Shown: piece by piece, positions 34,279 to 44,427 of the stretch
How the letters are laid out: every line of letters starts with the position of its first letter
How positions within the stretch are numbered: the stretch's first letter is position 1
NCBI GenBank assembly: GCA_947632705.1
Contig: CANRQE010000014.1
Coordinates: 1 to 48,485 of the forward strand
Source of the DNA: an uncultured Coprococcus sp.
Lineage (GTDB): Bacteria > Bacillota > Clostridia > Lachnospirales > Lachnospiraceae
Length of the DNA: 48,485 bases
Direction: 5' to 3'
Program-made: the position numbers and the translations under genes
The notes under the pieces: model-generated
Database searches by the model: none
Seen by the model: only the letters and a program-made list of their open reading frames with translations
Told to the model about the DNA's origin: nothing

Positions 34279-36534
34279 ATGGAGAAAAACGGACGCTTGA
34301 AAATCATTTGCAGTGTTTTACTGATATTTTTACTTGGGGCAGGTATTTTGCGGGTAAAGCAGGTAAATGAAGACAGAAGCAAAAATGCGGAGGAGTATTA
34401 TACATATGAAGAAATCGCGTGGGAGGTTTCCAAGCTGTCAACGGATCCGGATATCAGGCAGAAGCTTCTTGCCTATGAGGGCTTCCAGAAGCAGCATACA
34501 GGAGTAGAGCTCCGGTATGTGATCCTGCTGGGAGAAATCATGCAGATGCCGGATGAATATTATACAGGGATTGTGGATCCTGTAAGAGAGTCCCGCCATA
34601 TTGTCAGTAAAGATGAGTGGAACGATGTATATGCGTATATTGCGGCACAGTCTCCGCTCTCTGCGGTGTCCGTCCGGTCAGTCTATATCATGGATGGTCT
34701 GCTGCTTGGAAGTGACGGAGAGACATATCCCTATGAGAATGTAGATATACAACCGTTTTTAAATCAGGTCATGGATGTATATGTACAGTCTGCGCAGACG
34801 AAAGACGGACAGGATCTGGTTTTTGCAGTGAAAGAGCCTGCTGCGGGTCCATTTGTGTTTCGGAACGCGTATGTCACATTGGAGGAGGCCGGCGGAACGG
34901 ACATCTTTTTTGCCGGCAGGGAGATACCGGCAAATATGCAGCTGGCCTCTGAAACGGATGCCGACAAAACTTCCGGTGTGGCAGATGTAACTGTTTCCGC
35001 TTCCGGTCTGGCGGATGTCCGTTGGAAAGAAGAGTATACTACAACCAAGGTCACGGAGATATCGGAGCAGCAGGTGCATCTCAAAGACATGGGCAGTTAT
35101 GAAATGGATCAGGATTTTAAAATTTACAATATTTATGGAGAAATTTCTGAAGAACCTTCACCCAACGTTCTGCTTGGATATAATCAGGTATCCTTTGTCA
35201 TTGAGGATGGAAAACTTCAGGCAGCTGTCATAAAAGAGGGACTTGCAACCAAGAATATCCGGGTGCTGCTGTCAGACAGCGCGGGATATTATCATTCCTA
35301 TGCAGAGTTTACCGGTGATACTGATTTCTCTGTCAGTTATGGCGACCGTCTTGAGGTTTATCAGGCAGGAGAAATTGTTACAATAGATGGAGCGCATGCG
35401 GATGCAGCTTCCGATATTACTGTTGCACCAAACAGTCCTTCCGGAACCATTACGATCATGAGTCTGGACAAAAACGGAAGGAACCCATCCTACAGGGGAA
35501 GCATTGAAATATCAGAAAAAGAGCAGGGTTTTATTCTGATTAATGAGCTTCCGGTGGAGGAGTATCTGTATGCAGTGGTCTCCAGTGAAATGCCTGCCAG
35601 TTACGAAACGGAAGCGCTCAAGGTACAGGCAATCTGTGCCAGGGGTTATGCATACAGCAAAATCGGTCAGGAGACGTTTGCTTCTTACGGAGCCCATGTG
35701 GATGATACAACAGCCTGCCAGGTCTATAATAATGTACCGGAAACGGAAAGTACGATATTTGCAGTGAAGGATACGCTTGGCATGGTGCCGGTATATGACG
35801 GAAAAATCATAGAGGCATTTTATTTTTCCACTTCCGGCGGTACAACGTGCAGTAATGATGAGGTCTGGAGCGGAAAAAAGGAAGGATACCTGAATTCGGG
35901 TATGGAAACGCCGGAAGGAGGGACCCCATCCTTTTCCGATGAGCAGGATTTCAGATATTTTATTGATCATGGTCAGGAGTATCATACGTTTGAAAAAAAT
36001 CTGCCATTTTACAGATGGAAGGTTTTTTATACATATGAGGATATGACAAATGCTGTCAATGCTACCCTGAAAGACCGGATGTCGGAGGATATAAAATGCT
36101 TTGCCGTTATGGCGGAGGACGGAAGCTTTGAACCTGCGGACGAACCGTTGTCCGGTATTGGGACAATTGAGGAGATTACGGTTACGAGGCGCGGAGACAG
36201 TGGAATTATCCTTGAAATGGTATTGACGGGTTCAGATGCAGTGATCCGGGTTACAGGACAAACCAATATCAGACAGATATATTCTCCGGAGGAGGTTGTT
36301 ATTACAAAGCAGGATGGAACGGAAAATTCAGGCTGGACATCACTGCCGAGTCCGTTTTATTATATAGATAATGACAGCAGTGCAGGCGGATTCCTGATTT
36401 CCGGGGGCGGGTTTGGCCATGGAGTCGGAATGAGCCAGAACGGTGCCAATGAGATGGCAAAGCAGGGGTATTCCTGTGAAGAGATTATAAAACACTATTA
36501 TCAGGGCATCAGAATTGAGAAGATTTTATCATAG
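34279..36534 (+). CDS. SpoIID/LytB domain protein, membrane anchored
   Basis: Probable peptidoglycan glycan-strand hydrolase (lytic transglycosylase) acting outside the membrane. The 751 residues begin with a membrane anchor (about 9-26, IICSVLLIFLLGAGIL). Residues 30-390 are an extra region with no motif I know. The SpoIID domain fills about 395-751: INELPVEEYLYAVVSSEMP with the putative catalytic glutamate in SSEMP, ALKVQAICARGYA, YFSTSGGTTCSNDEVW and, at the end, GGGFGHGVGMSQNGA. It is about twice the length of sporulation SpoIID. GGGGAGG precedes the ATG. It could work in sporulation or vegetative wall turnover. Confidence 0.9.
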   Translation: MEKNGRLKIICSVLLIFLLGAGILRVKQVNEDRSKNAEEYYTYEEIAWEVSKLSTDPDIRQKLLAYEGFQKQHTGVELRYVILLGEIMQMPDEYYTGIVDPVRESRHIVSKDEWNDVYAYIAAQSPLSAVSVRSVYIMDGLLLGSDGETYPYENVDIQPFLNQVMDVYVQSAQTKDGQDLVFAVKEPAAGPFVFRNAYVTLEEAGGTDIFFAGREIPANMQLASETDADKTSGVADVTVSASGLADVRWKEEYTTTKVTEISEQQVHLKDMGSYEMDQDFKIYNIYGEISEEPSPNVLLGYNQVSFVIEDGKLQAAVIKEGLATKNIRVLLSDSAGYYHSYAEFTGDTDFSVSYGDRLEVYQAGEIVTIDGAHADAASDITVAPNSPSGTITIMSLDKNGRNPSYRGSIEISEKEQGFILINELPVEEYLYAVVSSEMPASYETEALKVQAICARGYAYSKIGQETFASYGAHVDDTTACQVYNNVPETESTIFAVKDTLGMVPVYDGKIIEAFYFSTSGGTTCSNDEVWSGKKEGYLNSGMETPEGGTPSFSDEQDFRYFIDHGQEYHTFEKNLPFYRWKVFYTYEDMTNAVNATLKDRMSEDIKCFAVMAEDGSFEPADEPLSGIGTIEEITVTRRGDSGIILEMVLTGSDAVIRVTGQTNIRQIYSPEEVVITKQDGTENSGWTSLPSPFYYIDNDSSAGGFLISGGGFGHGVGMSQNGANEMAKQGYSCEEIIKHYYQGIRIEKILS

Positions 36535-36576
36535 AGCCAGTATGTGACACAGGAAAATAACCGGGTGGAATGTAAG

Positions 36577-37452
36577 ATGAGAATATTCAGAAAAGTTGTA
36601 GAAGCAGGAAAAAATATAGGAAAAATCTTCAGACAGGACCAGCTGGCGGCGTTTGCTGCCCAGGCGGCGTTTTTTATGCTGCTTTCTGTTTTTCCGTTTG
36701 CGATGCTCCTGTTAACTACAATTAAATATCTGCCGTTTACAAAGGATCAGTTCATGGATGTTGTGCTTGATTTGATTCCGGAAGAGTACGGCAGTTATAT
36801 CAATTATCTGACTCAGGAGATTTATACCACAGGCTTTGGCTGGACTCTGTTCATATCGGCGGTACTGGCCATCTGGTCAGCTTCAAGAGGTACGATGGCC
36901 GTTGAACGGGGATTGAATTTTCTGGATCGTGTGGAGGATACCAAGAATTATTTTTTGAGACGGGGACTCAATGCCCTGCATACCCTGATTTTTTGTATGA
37001 TGCTGATTCTGGTTGCAGGTGTGTATATACTGGGTAATTCCCTGATTATGAAAATTCTGAATCATACGAATCTGGAGGCGTATTCAGATACGATTTTATT
37101 TTATGCAAAGCTGCTGACCGGTCCGGTCATAGTGTTTGGCGTTCTCTTATTAATCTTTCATAAGCTGCCGGATACAAGGCATACATTTATGAGCTGTATT
37201 CCCGGAGCAGTGTTTTCAACCATAGGCTGGATTGTGTTATCCATAGGGTTTTCTTACTATGTTGAAAAAATCGGTATCAATACCTATACCTATGGCAGTC
37301 TGGCCAGTATCATTCTGGTCATGCTGTGGCTGTATCTGTGCATGTATATTCTGTTTTTAGGAGCGGAGTTAAATAAATTTCTGCGGAAGGGCTTCTGGGA
37401 ATATCTGAAAGCGCTCTTTGGGAGAAGGAGGGCACGACGAATTGAGTCATAG
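36577..37452 (+). CDS. YihY/BrkB family membrane protein
   Basis: An inner-membrane protein of unknown function, once wrongly called ribonuclease BN. About six membrane helices lie between residues 30 and 275, including FFMLLSVFPFAMLLLT, LFISAVLAIWSASRG and LASIILVMLWLYLCMYILFLGAELN, the last being a family hallmark. I prefer ATG 36577 (MRIFRKVVEAG, 291 residues) with GGGTGG 8 bases upstream; a GTG at 36544 would add 11 residues. It follows the SpoIID gene closely and shares its transcript. The C-terminus is short and basic. Confidence 0.88.
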   Translation: MRIFRKVVEAGKNIGKIFRQDQLAAFAAQAAFFMLLSVFPFAMLLLTTIKYLPFTKDQFMDVVLDLIPEEYGSYINYLTQEIYTTGFGWTLFISAVLAIWSASRGTMAVERGLNFLDRVEDTKNYFLRRGLNALHTLIFCMMLILVAGVYILGNSLIMKILNHTNLEAYSDTILFYAKLLTGPVIVFGVLLLIFHKLPDTRHTFMSCIPGAVFSTIGWIVLSIGFSYYVEKIGINTYTYGSLASIILVMLWLYLCMYILFLGAELNKFLRKGFWEYLKALFGRRRARRIES

Positions 37453-37457
37453 AATGT

Positions 37458-37522
37458 AACTCATAAAGGGTGGGATGAAGAATATTCTTTGGACCGCTTC
37501 AGGCGGGAAACATGAGTTTTTT
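37458..37522 (+). terminator. Probable branched terminator after the BrkB gene
   Basis: Outer stem AACTCAT (37458-37464) / ATGAGTT (37512-37518) with an inner hairpin CCGC-TTCAG-GCGG (37493-37505), followed by six T. The inner palindrome AAGAATATTCTT (37478-37489) may also fold. It is less regular than other terminators here. Confidence 0.45.
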
Positions 37523-37533
37523 ACGGTAACAGC

Positions 37534-37561
37534 TTGACACAAACAAAAGTTGTGTTATATT
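37534..37561 (+). promoter_or_regulatory. Promoter of pheST
   Basis: Consensus TTGACA (37534-37539), a 16-base spacer and TATATT (37556-37561). Transcription should start near 37568, at the beginning of the T-box leader. Confidence 0.75.
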
Positions 37562-37567
37562 AAATGT

Positions 37568-37879
37568 ATGTTTTTTATATAGAAAAAGAAAAGCTGTGAA
37601 GATGCAAAAGACATAGGATTTCTTACAGAGAGACCCGGTCGCTGGCTGGAAGCAGGGTTAAGTTCAATCGTATGTTGAATTTCACATCGGAGCCTTATTT
37701 TTGAAACAATGCAGAAAAATTTAAAAATGGAGATATCTGTTGAAGCGCTGCATTGTAAGTAGAAGATGACGGGTGATGTCCGTTAAGCATCAAAAGAGAG
37801 CCGGAAGGGAAGCTTTTCGGAAATCAGGGTGGTAACGCGGTAAACTCCGTCCCTTTATGCAGGGACGGAGTTTTTTAAT
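37568..37879 (+). promoter_or_regulatory. T-box leader of pheST
   Basis: Senses uncharged tRNA(Phe) and controls transcription of pheS and pheT. The T-box motif GGGTGGTAACGCGG is at 37827-37840. A terminator ACTCCGTCCCT (37844-37854) / AGGGACGGAGT (37861-37871) with a T run follows it. Stem I lies at about 37590-37700; a likely UUC specifier codon for Phe lies in GAATTTCACATC near 37677-37688. Between terminator and pheS (37880-37972) there is only a small GCACAT/ATGTGC hairpin. Confidence 0.93.
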
Positions 37880-37972
37880 TTTTAAGCCTTCGGCAGACGC
37901 GCACATACCATGTGCCATTGACGTGCAAAAAAAATATCGCACCCTGCACAAAAATCTACAAGGAGAATGAAG

Positions 37973-38992
37973 ATGAAAGAGAAATTAGAAGCAATCAAGG
38001 CAGAAGCTTTGGAAAAAATCGAGAAGGCAAAGGTGCTGGAATCCCTCAATGATGTAAAGGTTGCAGTCCTTGGAAAAAAGGGTGAGCTGACACAGGTATT
38101 AAAGGGTATGAAGGATGTTGCCCCGGAGGACAGGCCGAAGGTCGGACAGATGGTCAATGACGCCAGAACGGCAATTGAGAGTGCATTGGAAGCAAAAACG
38201 AAGGCAATCAATCAGGCACTTCGTACGGAGAAGATGAAACGGGAAACCATAGACGTAACCCTGCCCGGTACAAAGAAGCTGACGGGACACAGACATCCGA
38301 ACCAGATCGCTTTAGAGGATCTGGAACGCGTGTTTATCGGTATGGGCTATGAGATTGTTGACGGTCCGGAGGTGGAATATGATAAGTATAACTTTGAGCT
38401 GTTGAATATTCCGGCCAATCATCCGGCAAAGGATGAGCAGGATACCTTCTATATTACCAAAGATATTCTGCTTCGGACCCAGACCTCGCCTGTGCAGGCC
38501 AGAGTTATGGAAAAGGGACATCTCCCGATCCGGATCATATCCCCGGGAAGAGTCTTTCGTGCGGATGAAGTGGACGCAACCCACTCCCCGTCCTTCCATC
38601 AGGTCGAGGGTCTGGTAATTGATAAAGGAATCACAATGGCAGATCTGAAGGGAACTCTCCAGCAGTTTGCAGAGGAATTCTTCGGAAAGGATACAAAAGT
38701 CAAGTTCAGGCCGCACCATTTTCCGTTTACGGAGCCGTCTGCGGAAGTGGATGTTACCTGTTTTAAATGTGGCGGAAAGGGATGCCGTGTATGTAAAGGC
38801 AGCGGCTGGATTGAAATTTTAGGCTGCGGCATGGTGCATCCGAAGGTACTGCATGACTGTGGGATCAATCCGGAGGAGTATTCGGGCTTTGCATTTGGAA
38901 TCGGACTGGAACGTGTGACACTGCTGAAATATGAGATTGATGATATGAGACTGCTTTATGAAAATGATATGCGGTTTTTAGACCAGTTCTGA
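37973..38992 (+). CDS. pheS: Phenylalanyl-tRNA synthetase alpha subunit
   Basis: Catalytic subunit of the alpha2-beta2 enzyme that charges tRNA(Phe). The N-terminal coiled coil (residues 1-85) precedes the class II domain with GHRHPNQIALEDLERVFIGMG, the motif 2 region ISPGRVFRADEVDATHSPSFHQVEGLV, and motif 3 FGIGLERVTLLKY. A cysteine set CFKCGGKGCRVCKGSGW sits before motif 3. ATG 37973 is 7 bases after AAGGAG; the ATG two codons earlier is too close. The length is 339 residues. It is controlled by the T-box. Confidence 0.97.
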   Translation: MKEKLEAIKAEALEKIEKAKVLESLNDVKVAVLGKKGELTQVLKGMKDVAPEDRPKVGQMVNDARTAIESALEAKTKAINQALRTEKMKRETIDVTLPGTKKLTGHRHPNQIALEDLERVFIGMGYEIVDGPEVEYDKYNFELLNIPANHPAKDEQDTFYITKDILLRTQTSPVQARVMEKGHLPIRIISPGRVFRADEVDATHSPSFHQVEGLVIDKGITMADLKGTLQQFAEEFFGKDTKVKFRPHHFPFTEPSAEVDVTCFKCGGKGCRVCKGSGWIEILGCGMVHPKVLHDCGINPEEYSGFAFGIGLERVTLLKYEIDDMRLLYENDMRFLDQF

Positions 38993-39046
38993 CCGGCAGT
39001 CGGGAAATCAAAGAATAGATTGAGATAATGAAGGAGAATTTAGAAT

Positions 39047-41476
39047 ATGAATACACCGCTTTCATGGATAAAAGCATATGTTCCTGATCTGGATGTGACA
39101 GCACAGGAATTTGTTGATGCAATGACATTATCAGGCTCTCATGTGGAGAACTATGAAAAGAAAGATAAGAATCTGGAAAAGATAGTAGTCGGAAAAATAG
39201 TCAAGATAGAAAGACATCCGGATGCGGACAGACTTGTGGTCTGTCAGGTAGATATCGGAGGAACGGAACCGATTCAGATCGTGACCGGTGCCCCGAATGT
39301 CAGGGAAGGAGATTTGGTGCCGACGGTTTTGGACGGCGGTAAGGTTGCAGGCGGACATGATGGTCAGGAGCTGCCGCCGGACGGAATTAAAATTAAAAAG
39401 GGAAAGCTGCGGGGAGTTCCTTCCGAGGGCATGATGTGTGCAATCGAGGAGCTTGGTTCTTCAAGGGAACTGTATCCTGAAGCACCGGAAGACGGGGTAT
39501 ATGTATTCCCGAAAGATGCGGACGTGAAACCGGGAGATGATGCCGTTCATGCGCTGGGGCTGGATGATGTGGTTGTAGAATATGAGATAACCTCCAACCG
39601 GGTGGACTGCTTCTCCATTATCGGTATGGCAAGAGAGGCGGCAGTAACATTTGATAAGCCGTTTTATCCGCCGGTGATTGCGGAAACGGGAAATGCCGAG
39701 AAGGTTACGGACTATGTTTCTGTTGAGATTCAGGATACCGATCTATGTCCAAGATATTGCGCAAGGGTTGTAAAAAATCTGAAAATCGGTCCTTCTCCAA
39801 AATGGATGAAGGAGAGGCTGGCATCTCAGGGAATCCGTTCCATTAATAATCTGGTAGACATTACCAATTATGTAATGGAAGAATACGGACAGCCGATGCA
39901 TGCTTTTGACCTGAATACGATTGCAGGGCATAAAATTGTTGTAAGAAGGGCGGCAGACGGGGATAAGTTTACCACTCTGGACGGTCAGGAACGAACCCTG
40001 GATCATGACGTTTTAATGATCTGTGACGGCGAGAAAGAAATCGGGATTGCAGGTATCATGGGCGGTGAGAATTCCATGGTAACGGATGATATACAGACGC
40101 TGGTATTTGAGGCGGCCTGCTTTGACGGAACCAACATCCGGCTTTCCTCCAAACGCCTGGGCATGGCAACGGATGCAGCAGCAAAGTTTACAAAGGGACT
40201 GGATCCGAATCTTGCACTGGACGCAATCAACAGGGCGTGCCAGCTGATAGAGGAAATGGGTGCCGGTGAAGTAGTCGGCGGCGTCATTGATATTTATCCG
40301 AATCCTGTCCAGCCGAAGAAGCTGCCGTTTGAGCCGGAGAAAATGAATGCGCTCTTAGGTACGGACGTGGCGCCGGAGCAGATGTTATATTATTTTGATA
40401 AACTGGGCCTCTCCTATGACAAGGAAAGCAACCTGCTTACGGTTCCGACCTTTCGTCAGGATCTGAATTGTATGGCAGATCTGGCGGAGGAAGTGGCAAG
40501 ATTTTATGGATATAATAATATTCCGGTTTCTCTTCCGAGGGGAGAAGCAACTGTCGGTAAAAAACCGTATGACCATAGGATTTATGATATTGCAAGAATT
40601 GTATTGGAGGGAAATGGATTCTCAGGGGGTATGTGTTATTCCTTTGAAAGCCCAAAGGTATTTGACAAGCTGCTTTTGCCTGCCGATTCAGAATACAGAA
40701 AGGCAATAGAGATTTCCAATCCGTTAGGTGAGGATTTCAGTATTATGCGGACCATCTCCTTAAACGGCGTGCTGACCTCCCTTGCCACAAATTACAACCG
40801 GAAGAATAAATATGCCCGGTTATATGAATTCGGAAATGTTTATCTGCCGCATGCGCTTCCGCTTACAGAGCTTCCGGAGGAGCGCATGAAACTGACGATC
40901 GGTATGTACGGCGGCGGTGACTTCTTTACCTTAAAGGGCGTGATTGAAGAGCTGTGTGATAAGACCGGTCTGAAGGATCAGTGTACCTATGTTCCGACAA
41001 CGGAGCATCCGTTCCTGCACCCTGGCCGTCAGGCAAATATTACAAAGGGAAAACTGAATGTCGGCTGGATAGGTCAGATTCATCCGGAGGTTGGAGATAA
41101 TTACGGAATAAAAACAGAGGTTTATGTGGCTGTCATCGATATGCAGACACTTGTGATGTTGTCTTCCTTTGATATCAAATATGAAGGAATTGCAAAATTT
41201 CCGGGAAGCACAAGGGATCTGAGTATGGTCATGGACAAGGGTATCTTTGTCGGACAGATCGAAGAAATTCTGAAGAAATGCGGCGGGAAGCTGCTTGAAA
41301 GCTGTAAGCTGTTCGATATCTATGAGGGCGAACAGATTGCAGAAGGAAAGAAATCGGTTGCCTATACCATGACCTTCCGGGCAAAGGACAGAACGCTTGC
41401 AGCAGAGGAAGTGGATAAGATTGTTGAGAAGATATTGAAGGAACTTTCCAAGCTGGGAATTGAGCTTCGTGGTTAG
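39047..41476 (+). CDS. pheT: Phenylalanyl-tRNA synthetase beta subunit
   Basis: Structural and editing subunit of PheRS. The 809 residues hold, in order: an N-terminal segment [17 protein letters not shown], an EMAP/OB tRNA-binding domain (about 40-150, [22 protein letters not shown]), the B3/B4 editing domain ([21 protein letters not shown], then about 200-375), the B5 DNA-binding-like fold, the catalytic-like core, and the FDX-ACB anticodon domain from about 715 ([17 protein letters not shown]). GAAGGAGA precedes the ATG. It follows pheS by 54 bases in the same T-box operon. Confidence 0.97.
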   Translation: MNTPLSWIKAYVPDLDVTAQEFVDAMTLSGSHVENYEKKDKNLEKIVVGKIVKIERHPDADRLVVCQVDIGGTEPIQIVTGAPNVREGDLVPTVLDGGKVAGGHDGQELPPDGIKIKKGKLRGVPSEGMMCAIEELGSSRELYPEAPEDGVYVFPKDADVKPGDDAVHALGLDDVVVEYEITSNRVDCFSIIGMAREAAVTFDKPFYPPVIAETGNAEKVTDYVSVEIQDTDLCPRYCARVVKNLKIGPSPKWMKERLASQGIRSINNLVDITNYVMEEYGQPMHAFDLNTIAGHKIVVRRAADGDKFTTLDGQERTLDHDVLMICDGEKEIGIAGIMGGENSMVTDDIQTLVFEAACFDGTNIRLSSKRLGMATDAAAKFTKGLDPNLALDAINRACQLIEEMGAGEVVGGVIDIYPNPVQPKKLPFEPEKMNALLGTDVAPEQMLYYFDKLGLSYDKESNLLTVPTFRQDLNCMADLAEEVARFYGYNNIPVSLPRGEATVGKKPYDHRIYDIARIVLEGNGFSGGMCYSFESPKVFDKLLLPADSEYRKAIEISNPLGEDFSIMRTISLNGVLTSLATNYNRKNKYARLYEFGNVYLPHALPLTELPEERMKLTIGMYGGGDFFTLKGVIEELCDKTGLKDQCTYVPTTEHPFLHPGRQANITKGKLNVGWIGQIHPEVGDNYGIKTEVYVAVIDMQTLVMLSSFDIKYEGIAKFPGSTRDLSMVMDKGIFVGQIEEILKKCGGKLLESCKLFDIYEGEQIAEGKKSVAYTMTFRAKDRTLAAEEVDKIVEKILKELSKLGIELRG

Positions 41477-41484
41477 GAGAAGGC

Positions 41485-42510
41485 ATGAGACGTGAGGATT
41501 TCTACTATGAACTGCCGGAGGAACTGATTGCACAGGATCCGCTTCTGCATCGAAGTGATTCCAGACTCATGGTGCTGAACCGGAACAACAACACGATCGG
41601 ACACAGGCATTTTTATGATATTACGGAGTATCTGAGGGCAGGAGATTGTCTGGTAATCAATGATACAAAGGTGATACCTGCAAGACTGATGGGGGTAAAG
41701 GAAGAAACCGGAGCCTCCATTGAGGTCCTGCTTTTAAAGAGAAAAGATGAATTCACATGGGAAACTCTGGTAAAGCCGGGGAAGAAAGCGAGACCGGGCG
41801 CAAAAATTGTTTTTGGCGAGGGATTGCTGGTCGGTGAGGTTTTGGATGTGGTAGAAGAAGGAAACCGGATTATCCGGTTTTCGTATGACGGAATTTTTGA
41901 GGAAATACTGGATGCCCTCGGGCAGATGCCGCTTCCGCCGTATATCACACATAAGCTTGTGGATCAAAACCGTTATCAGACCGTATATGCAAAGCATGAC
42001 GGCTCAGCAGCAGCGCCGACGGCCGGTCTGCATTTTACGGAGGAACTGCTTGCGGAAATCAAAAAGCAGGGCGTTCACATTGCAAGAATTACACTGCATG
42101 TCGGACTGGGTACCTTCCGTCCGGTGAAAGAGGAAAATATTCTTGATCATCATATGCATTCCGAGTTTTATATGATCGGGGAGGCCGATGCAGAACGGAT
42201 CAATGAAACAAGAAGGAAGGGCGGCAGGATAATCTCTGTCGGGACCACCAGTACCAGAACTCTTGAGACGGTTGCAGACGAAACAGGTTTTGTCAGACCC
42301 TGCAGCGGATGGACGGATATTTTTATTTATCCCGGATACACCTTCAAGGCGATAGACGGATTGATTACGAATTTTCATCTTCCGGAATCTACACTGTTGA
42401 TGTTGGTTTCTGCATTCTATGACAGGGAACACATTCTGGCGGCCTATCAGGAAGCGGTAAAAGAGCGATACAGATTTTTTTCTTTCGGAGATGCCATGCT
42501 CATCCTGTAA
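41485..42510 (+). CDS. queA: S-adenosylmethionine:tRNA ribosyltransferase-isomerase QueA
   Basis: Moves the ribosyl group of SAM onto preQ1 in tRNA to form epoxyqueuosine. Clear motifs are [60 protein letters not shown] and the C-terminal [16 protein letters not shown]. At 341 residues it is standard. It lies 8 bases after pheT and may be read from the T-box promoter. tgt, which normally neighbours queA, is not in the window. Together with queDEC it shows that the organism both makes and inserts the queuosine precursor. Confidence 0.96.
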   Translation: MRREDFYYELPEELIAQDPLLHRSDSRLMVLNRNNNTIGHRHFYDITEYLRAGDCLVINDTKVIPARLMGVKEETGASIEVLLLKRKDEFTWETLVKPGKKARPGAKIVFGEGLLVGEVLDVVEEGNRIIRFSYDGIFEEILDALGQMPLPPYITHKLVDQNRYQTVYAKHDGSAAAPTAGLHFTEELLAEIKKQGVHIARITLHVGLGTFRPVKEENILDHHMHSEFYMIGEADAERINETRRKGGRIISVGTTSTRTLETVADETGFVRPCSGWTDIFIYPGYTFKAIDGLITNFHLPESTLLMLVSAFYDREHILAAYQEAVKERYRFFSFGDAMLIL

Positions 42511-42566
42511 GGCATATAATATCAGGAATGGCATATATAATATTTGTGAAATGAGGAAAGCGATAA

Positions 42567-42998
42567 GTGGAACAGGATATCAGTCAAAACAAAGAAGCAG
42601 ATATAACGGAACCGTATTACAATCTGGATCCCTATGAAAAACACCCGGATTATCAGGAACCGCCCTATCCGAAATATATACAGGTCCAGAAGATGAGATC
42701 CGTGAATCCGATGGTGGGTACCGGTATAGGAGGAACGGTACCGGCGTCCGGGTATCATGCTGAAGAAATAAAGAAAGCAGGACATGCCAAAAATTGTGCA
42801 GACACTGCTTTAGTCTGCGGTATTGTATGCATTGTAATGCCATGGTTAGGCATCACCTGTATCATCTGTGGGGTTTTGGGCATTTGTTCCGCATTGAAAT
42901 CTTATAAACTGGCGGACGAAAAGATGTATGGCAATGCAATTGCAGGTTTAATCTGTTCCATCATAGGGCTTGTGATTCTGACATTATTGTATATATGA
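42567..42998 (+). CDS. DUF4190-like small membrane protein
   Basis: A 143-residue protein of unknown function. The first 80 residues are polar, rich in proline and tyrosine (YYNLDPYEKHPDYQEPPYPKY). Two hydrophobic helices follow (about 82-105 and 120-142) with a pattern GIVCIVMPWLGITCIICGVLGI ... AIAGLICSIIGLVILTLL, as in DUF4190 proteins. It starts with GTG 42567, 9 bases after GAGGA. It is 56 bases after queA. The gap up to aroA (42999-43113) has no gene; AGTCCTCT (43044-43051) and AGAGGACT (43105-43112) could pair across it. Confidence 0.75.
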   Translation: MEQDISQNKEADITEPYYNLDPYEKHPDYQEPPYPKYIQVQKMRSVNPMVGTGIGGTVPASGYHAEEIKKAGHAKNCADTALVCGIVCIVMPWLGITCIICGVLGICSALKSYKLADEKMYGNAIAGLICSIIGLVILTLLYI

Positions 42999-43113
42999 AA
43001 ACGGGATTTCTATACAGCAGAATTCAGAGTATAAACTTATGAAAGTCCTCTTCATAGTCCGTATGCCTCTTCTAATAGGCAGGGACAAACAGGTTCGGAA
43101 AAACAGAGGACTG

Positions 43114-44388
43114 TTATATCAGTTTCTTTAAATCCTGATAAAAGGAAGGATAGGATATTTCTACACATTCTCCTCCGGTAATTTCTGTAGTTCCATCTGC
43201 ATTCAGTCCGGCAATTGCAAAACTCATGGCAATGCGATGGTCGAGGTGGCTGTTAATAACGGCACCATGTAAAGGCTTTCCGCCCCGAATGATCATGCCG
43301 TCTTCCGTAGCGGTTATGTCGGCTCCCATGGCACTTAAATTTTCTGCCATAACATCAATTCTGTTGGATTCTTTTACCTTTAATTCCTGCGCATCCCTAA
43401 TAATCGTTTCACCTTCTGCAAAGCACGCAAGAATTGCCAGAATCGGAATCTCGTCAATCAGCTTCGGAATCATAGAGCCTTCAATCACGCATCCTTTTAA
43501 AGCGGATGTTGAAACAGTAATATCGGCCGTCGGCTCACCGGTATCTGATATGAGGTTTGAGAGGGTAATATTGCCTCCCATTTTTTTTGCAATCTCGAGT
43601 ATTCCGTCTCTGGTAGGATTGATTCCCACGTTTTGGATGGTAATGCAGGAGTTTGGAGTAATCAGCCCGGCAGCTATAAAATAGGCGGCGGAGGAAATGT
43701 CCCCGGGTACAAAAATATGCTGTGCAGTCAGTCCGGAAGCGGGTCTGACCGTTGCCGTTGTTTTTTCCGTATGGATATCTGCTCCGAAAGCAGCCAGCAT
43801 ACGTTCCGTATGATCTCTGGATACATAAGGCTCTGTGACACAGGTTTCTCCTTCCGCATACAGACCAGCCAGTAAAATACAGGATTTTACCTGTGCGGAT
43901 GCCACGGGGGAGATATAAGAGATGCCGTGAAGAGGTTTTCCGTGAATCAGCAGCGGGGCACAGTTGTTTCCGTTTTCGCTGGTGATTTCTGCACCCATCA
44001 AAGTGAGGGGATCCATAATCCGCTTCATCGGGCGTTTGCAGATGGAAGCATCACCTGTGATACGGCAGGAGAAATTCTGGGCAGCTAATATACCGGACAT
44101 CAGACGGGTAGTGGTTCCGCTGTTTCCGACATCCAGAGTTTGGGAAGGTGCCTGCAGGCCGTGCAGCCCTTTTCCATGTATTTTTACAATTCCGTTTTCA
44201 TATTCGATCGGGATTCCCATCCGGCGAAAACAGTTGATGGAGGATATGCAGTCGGCACCGTTTAAAAATCCGTAAACCTCCGTAGTTCCCTTTGCCAGAG
44301 AACCAAGCATGATGCTCCTATGTGAGATGGATTTATCACCCGGAATATGTAATTCTCCTTTCAGACTGTGTACTCTTTGAAATTGCAT
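43114..44388 (-). CDS. aroA: 3-phosphoshikimate 1-carboxyvinyltransferase (EPSP synthase)
   Basis: Adds the enolpyruvyl group of PEP to shikimate-3-phosphate, step six of the shikimate pathway. Signatures: PGDKSISHRSIMLGSLA near the start, LDVGNSGTTTRLMSG for PEP binding, and VKESNRIDVMAENLSAMGA plus LDHRIAMSFAIAGL near the end. The start chosen is the ATG at 44388, which has AGGAG 8 bases upstream; an ATG six codons earlier lacks a site. This gives 424 residues. It follows tyrA by 39 bases, so both tyrosine-pathway enzymes share a transcript. Confidence 0.95.
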   Translation of the reverse strand: MQFQRVHSLKGELHIPGDKSISHRSIMLGSLAKGTTEVYGFLNGADCISSINCFRRMGIPIEYENGIVKIHGKGLHGLQAPSQTLDVGNSGTTTRLMSGILAAQNFSCRITGDASICKRPMKRIMDPLTLMGAEITSENGNNCAPLLIHGKPLHGISYISPVASAQVKSCILLAGLYAEGETCVTEPYVSRDHTERMLAAFGADIHTEKTTATVRPASGLTAQHIFVPGDISSAAYFIAAGLITPNSCITIQNVGINPTRDGILEIAKKMGGNITLSNLISDTGEPTADITVSTSALKGCVIEGSMIPKLIDEIPILAILACFAEGETIIRDAQELKVKESNRIDVMAENLSAMGADITATEDGMIIRGGKPLHGAVINSHLDHRIAMSFAIAGLNADGTTEITGGECVEISYPSFYQDLKKLI

Positions 44389-44427
44389 TGTTTTGTCTCC
44401 TGTCATTTTTCATTCTTGCAGAAAGCG

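Noticed and set aside
34213..37922. A shared motif CATGTGCCA(A/T)TGAC near 34218 and 37909, both following terminators
   Set aside because: A 13 of 14 match found twice in the intergenic DNA is about what chance would give, and the surrounding bases do not match.
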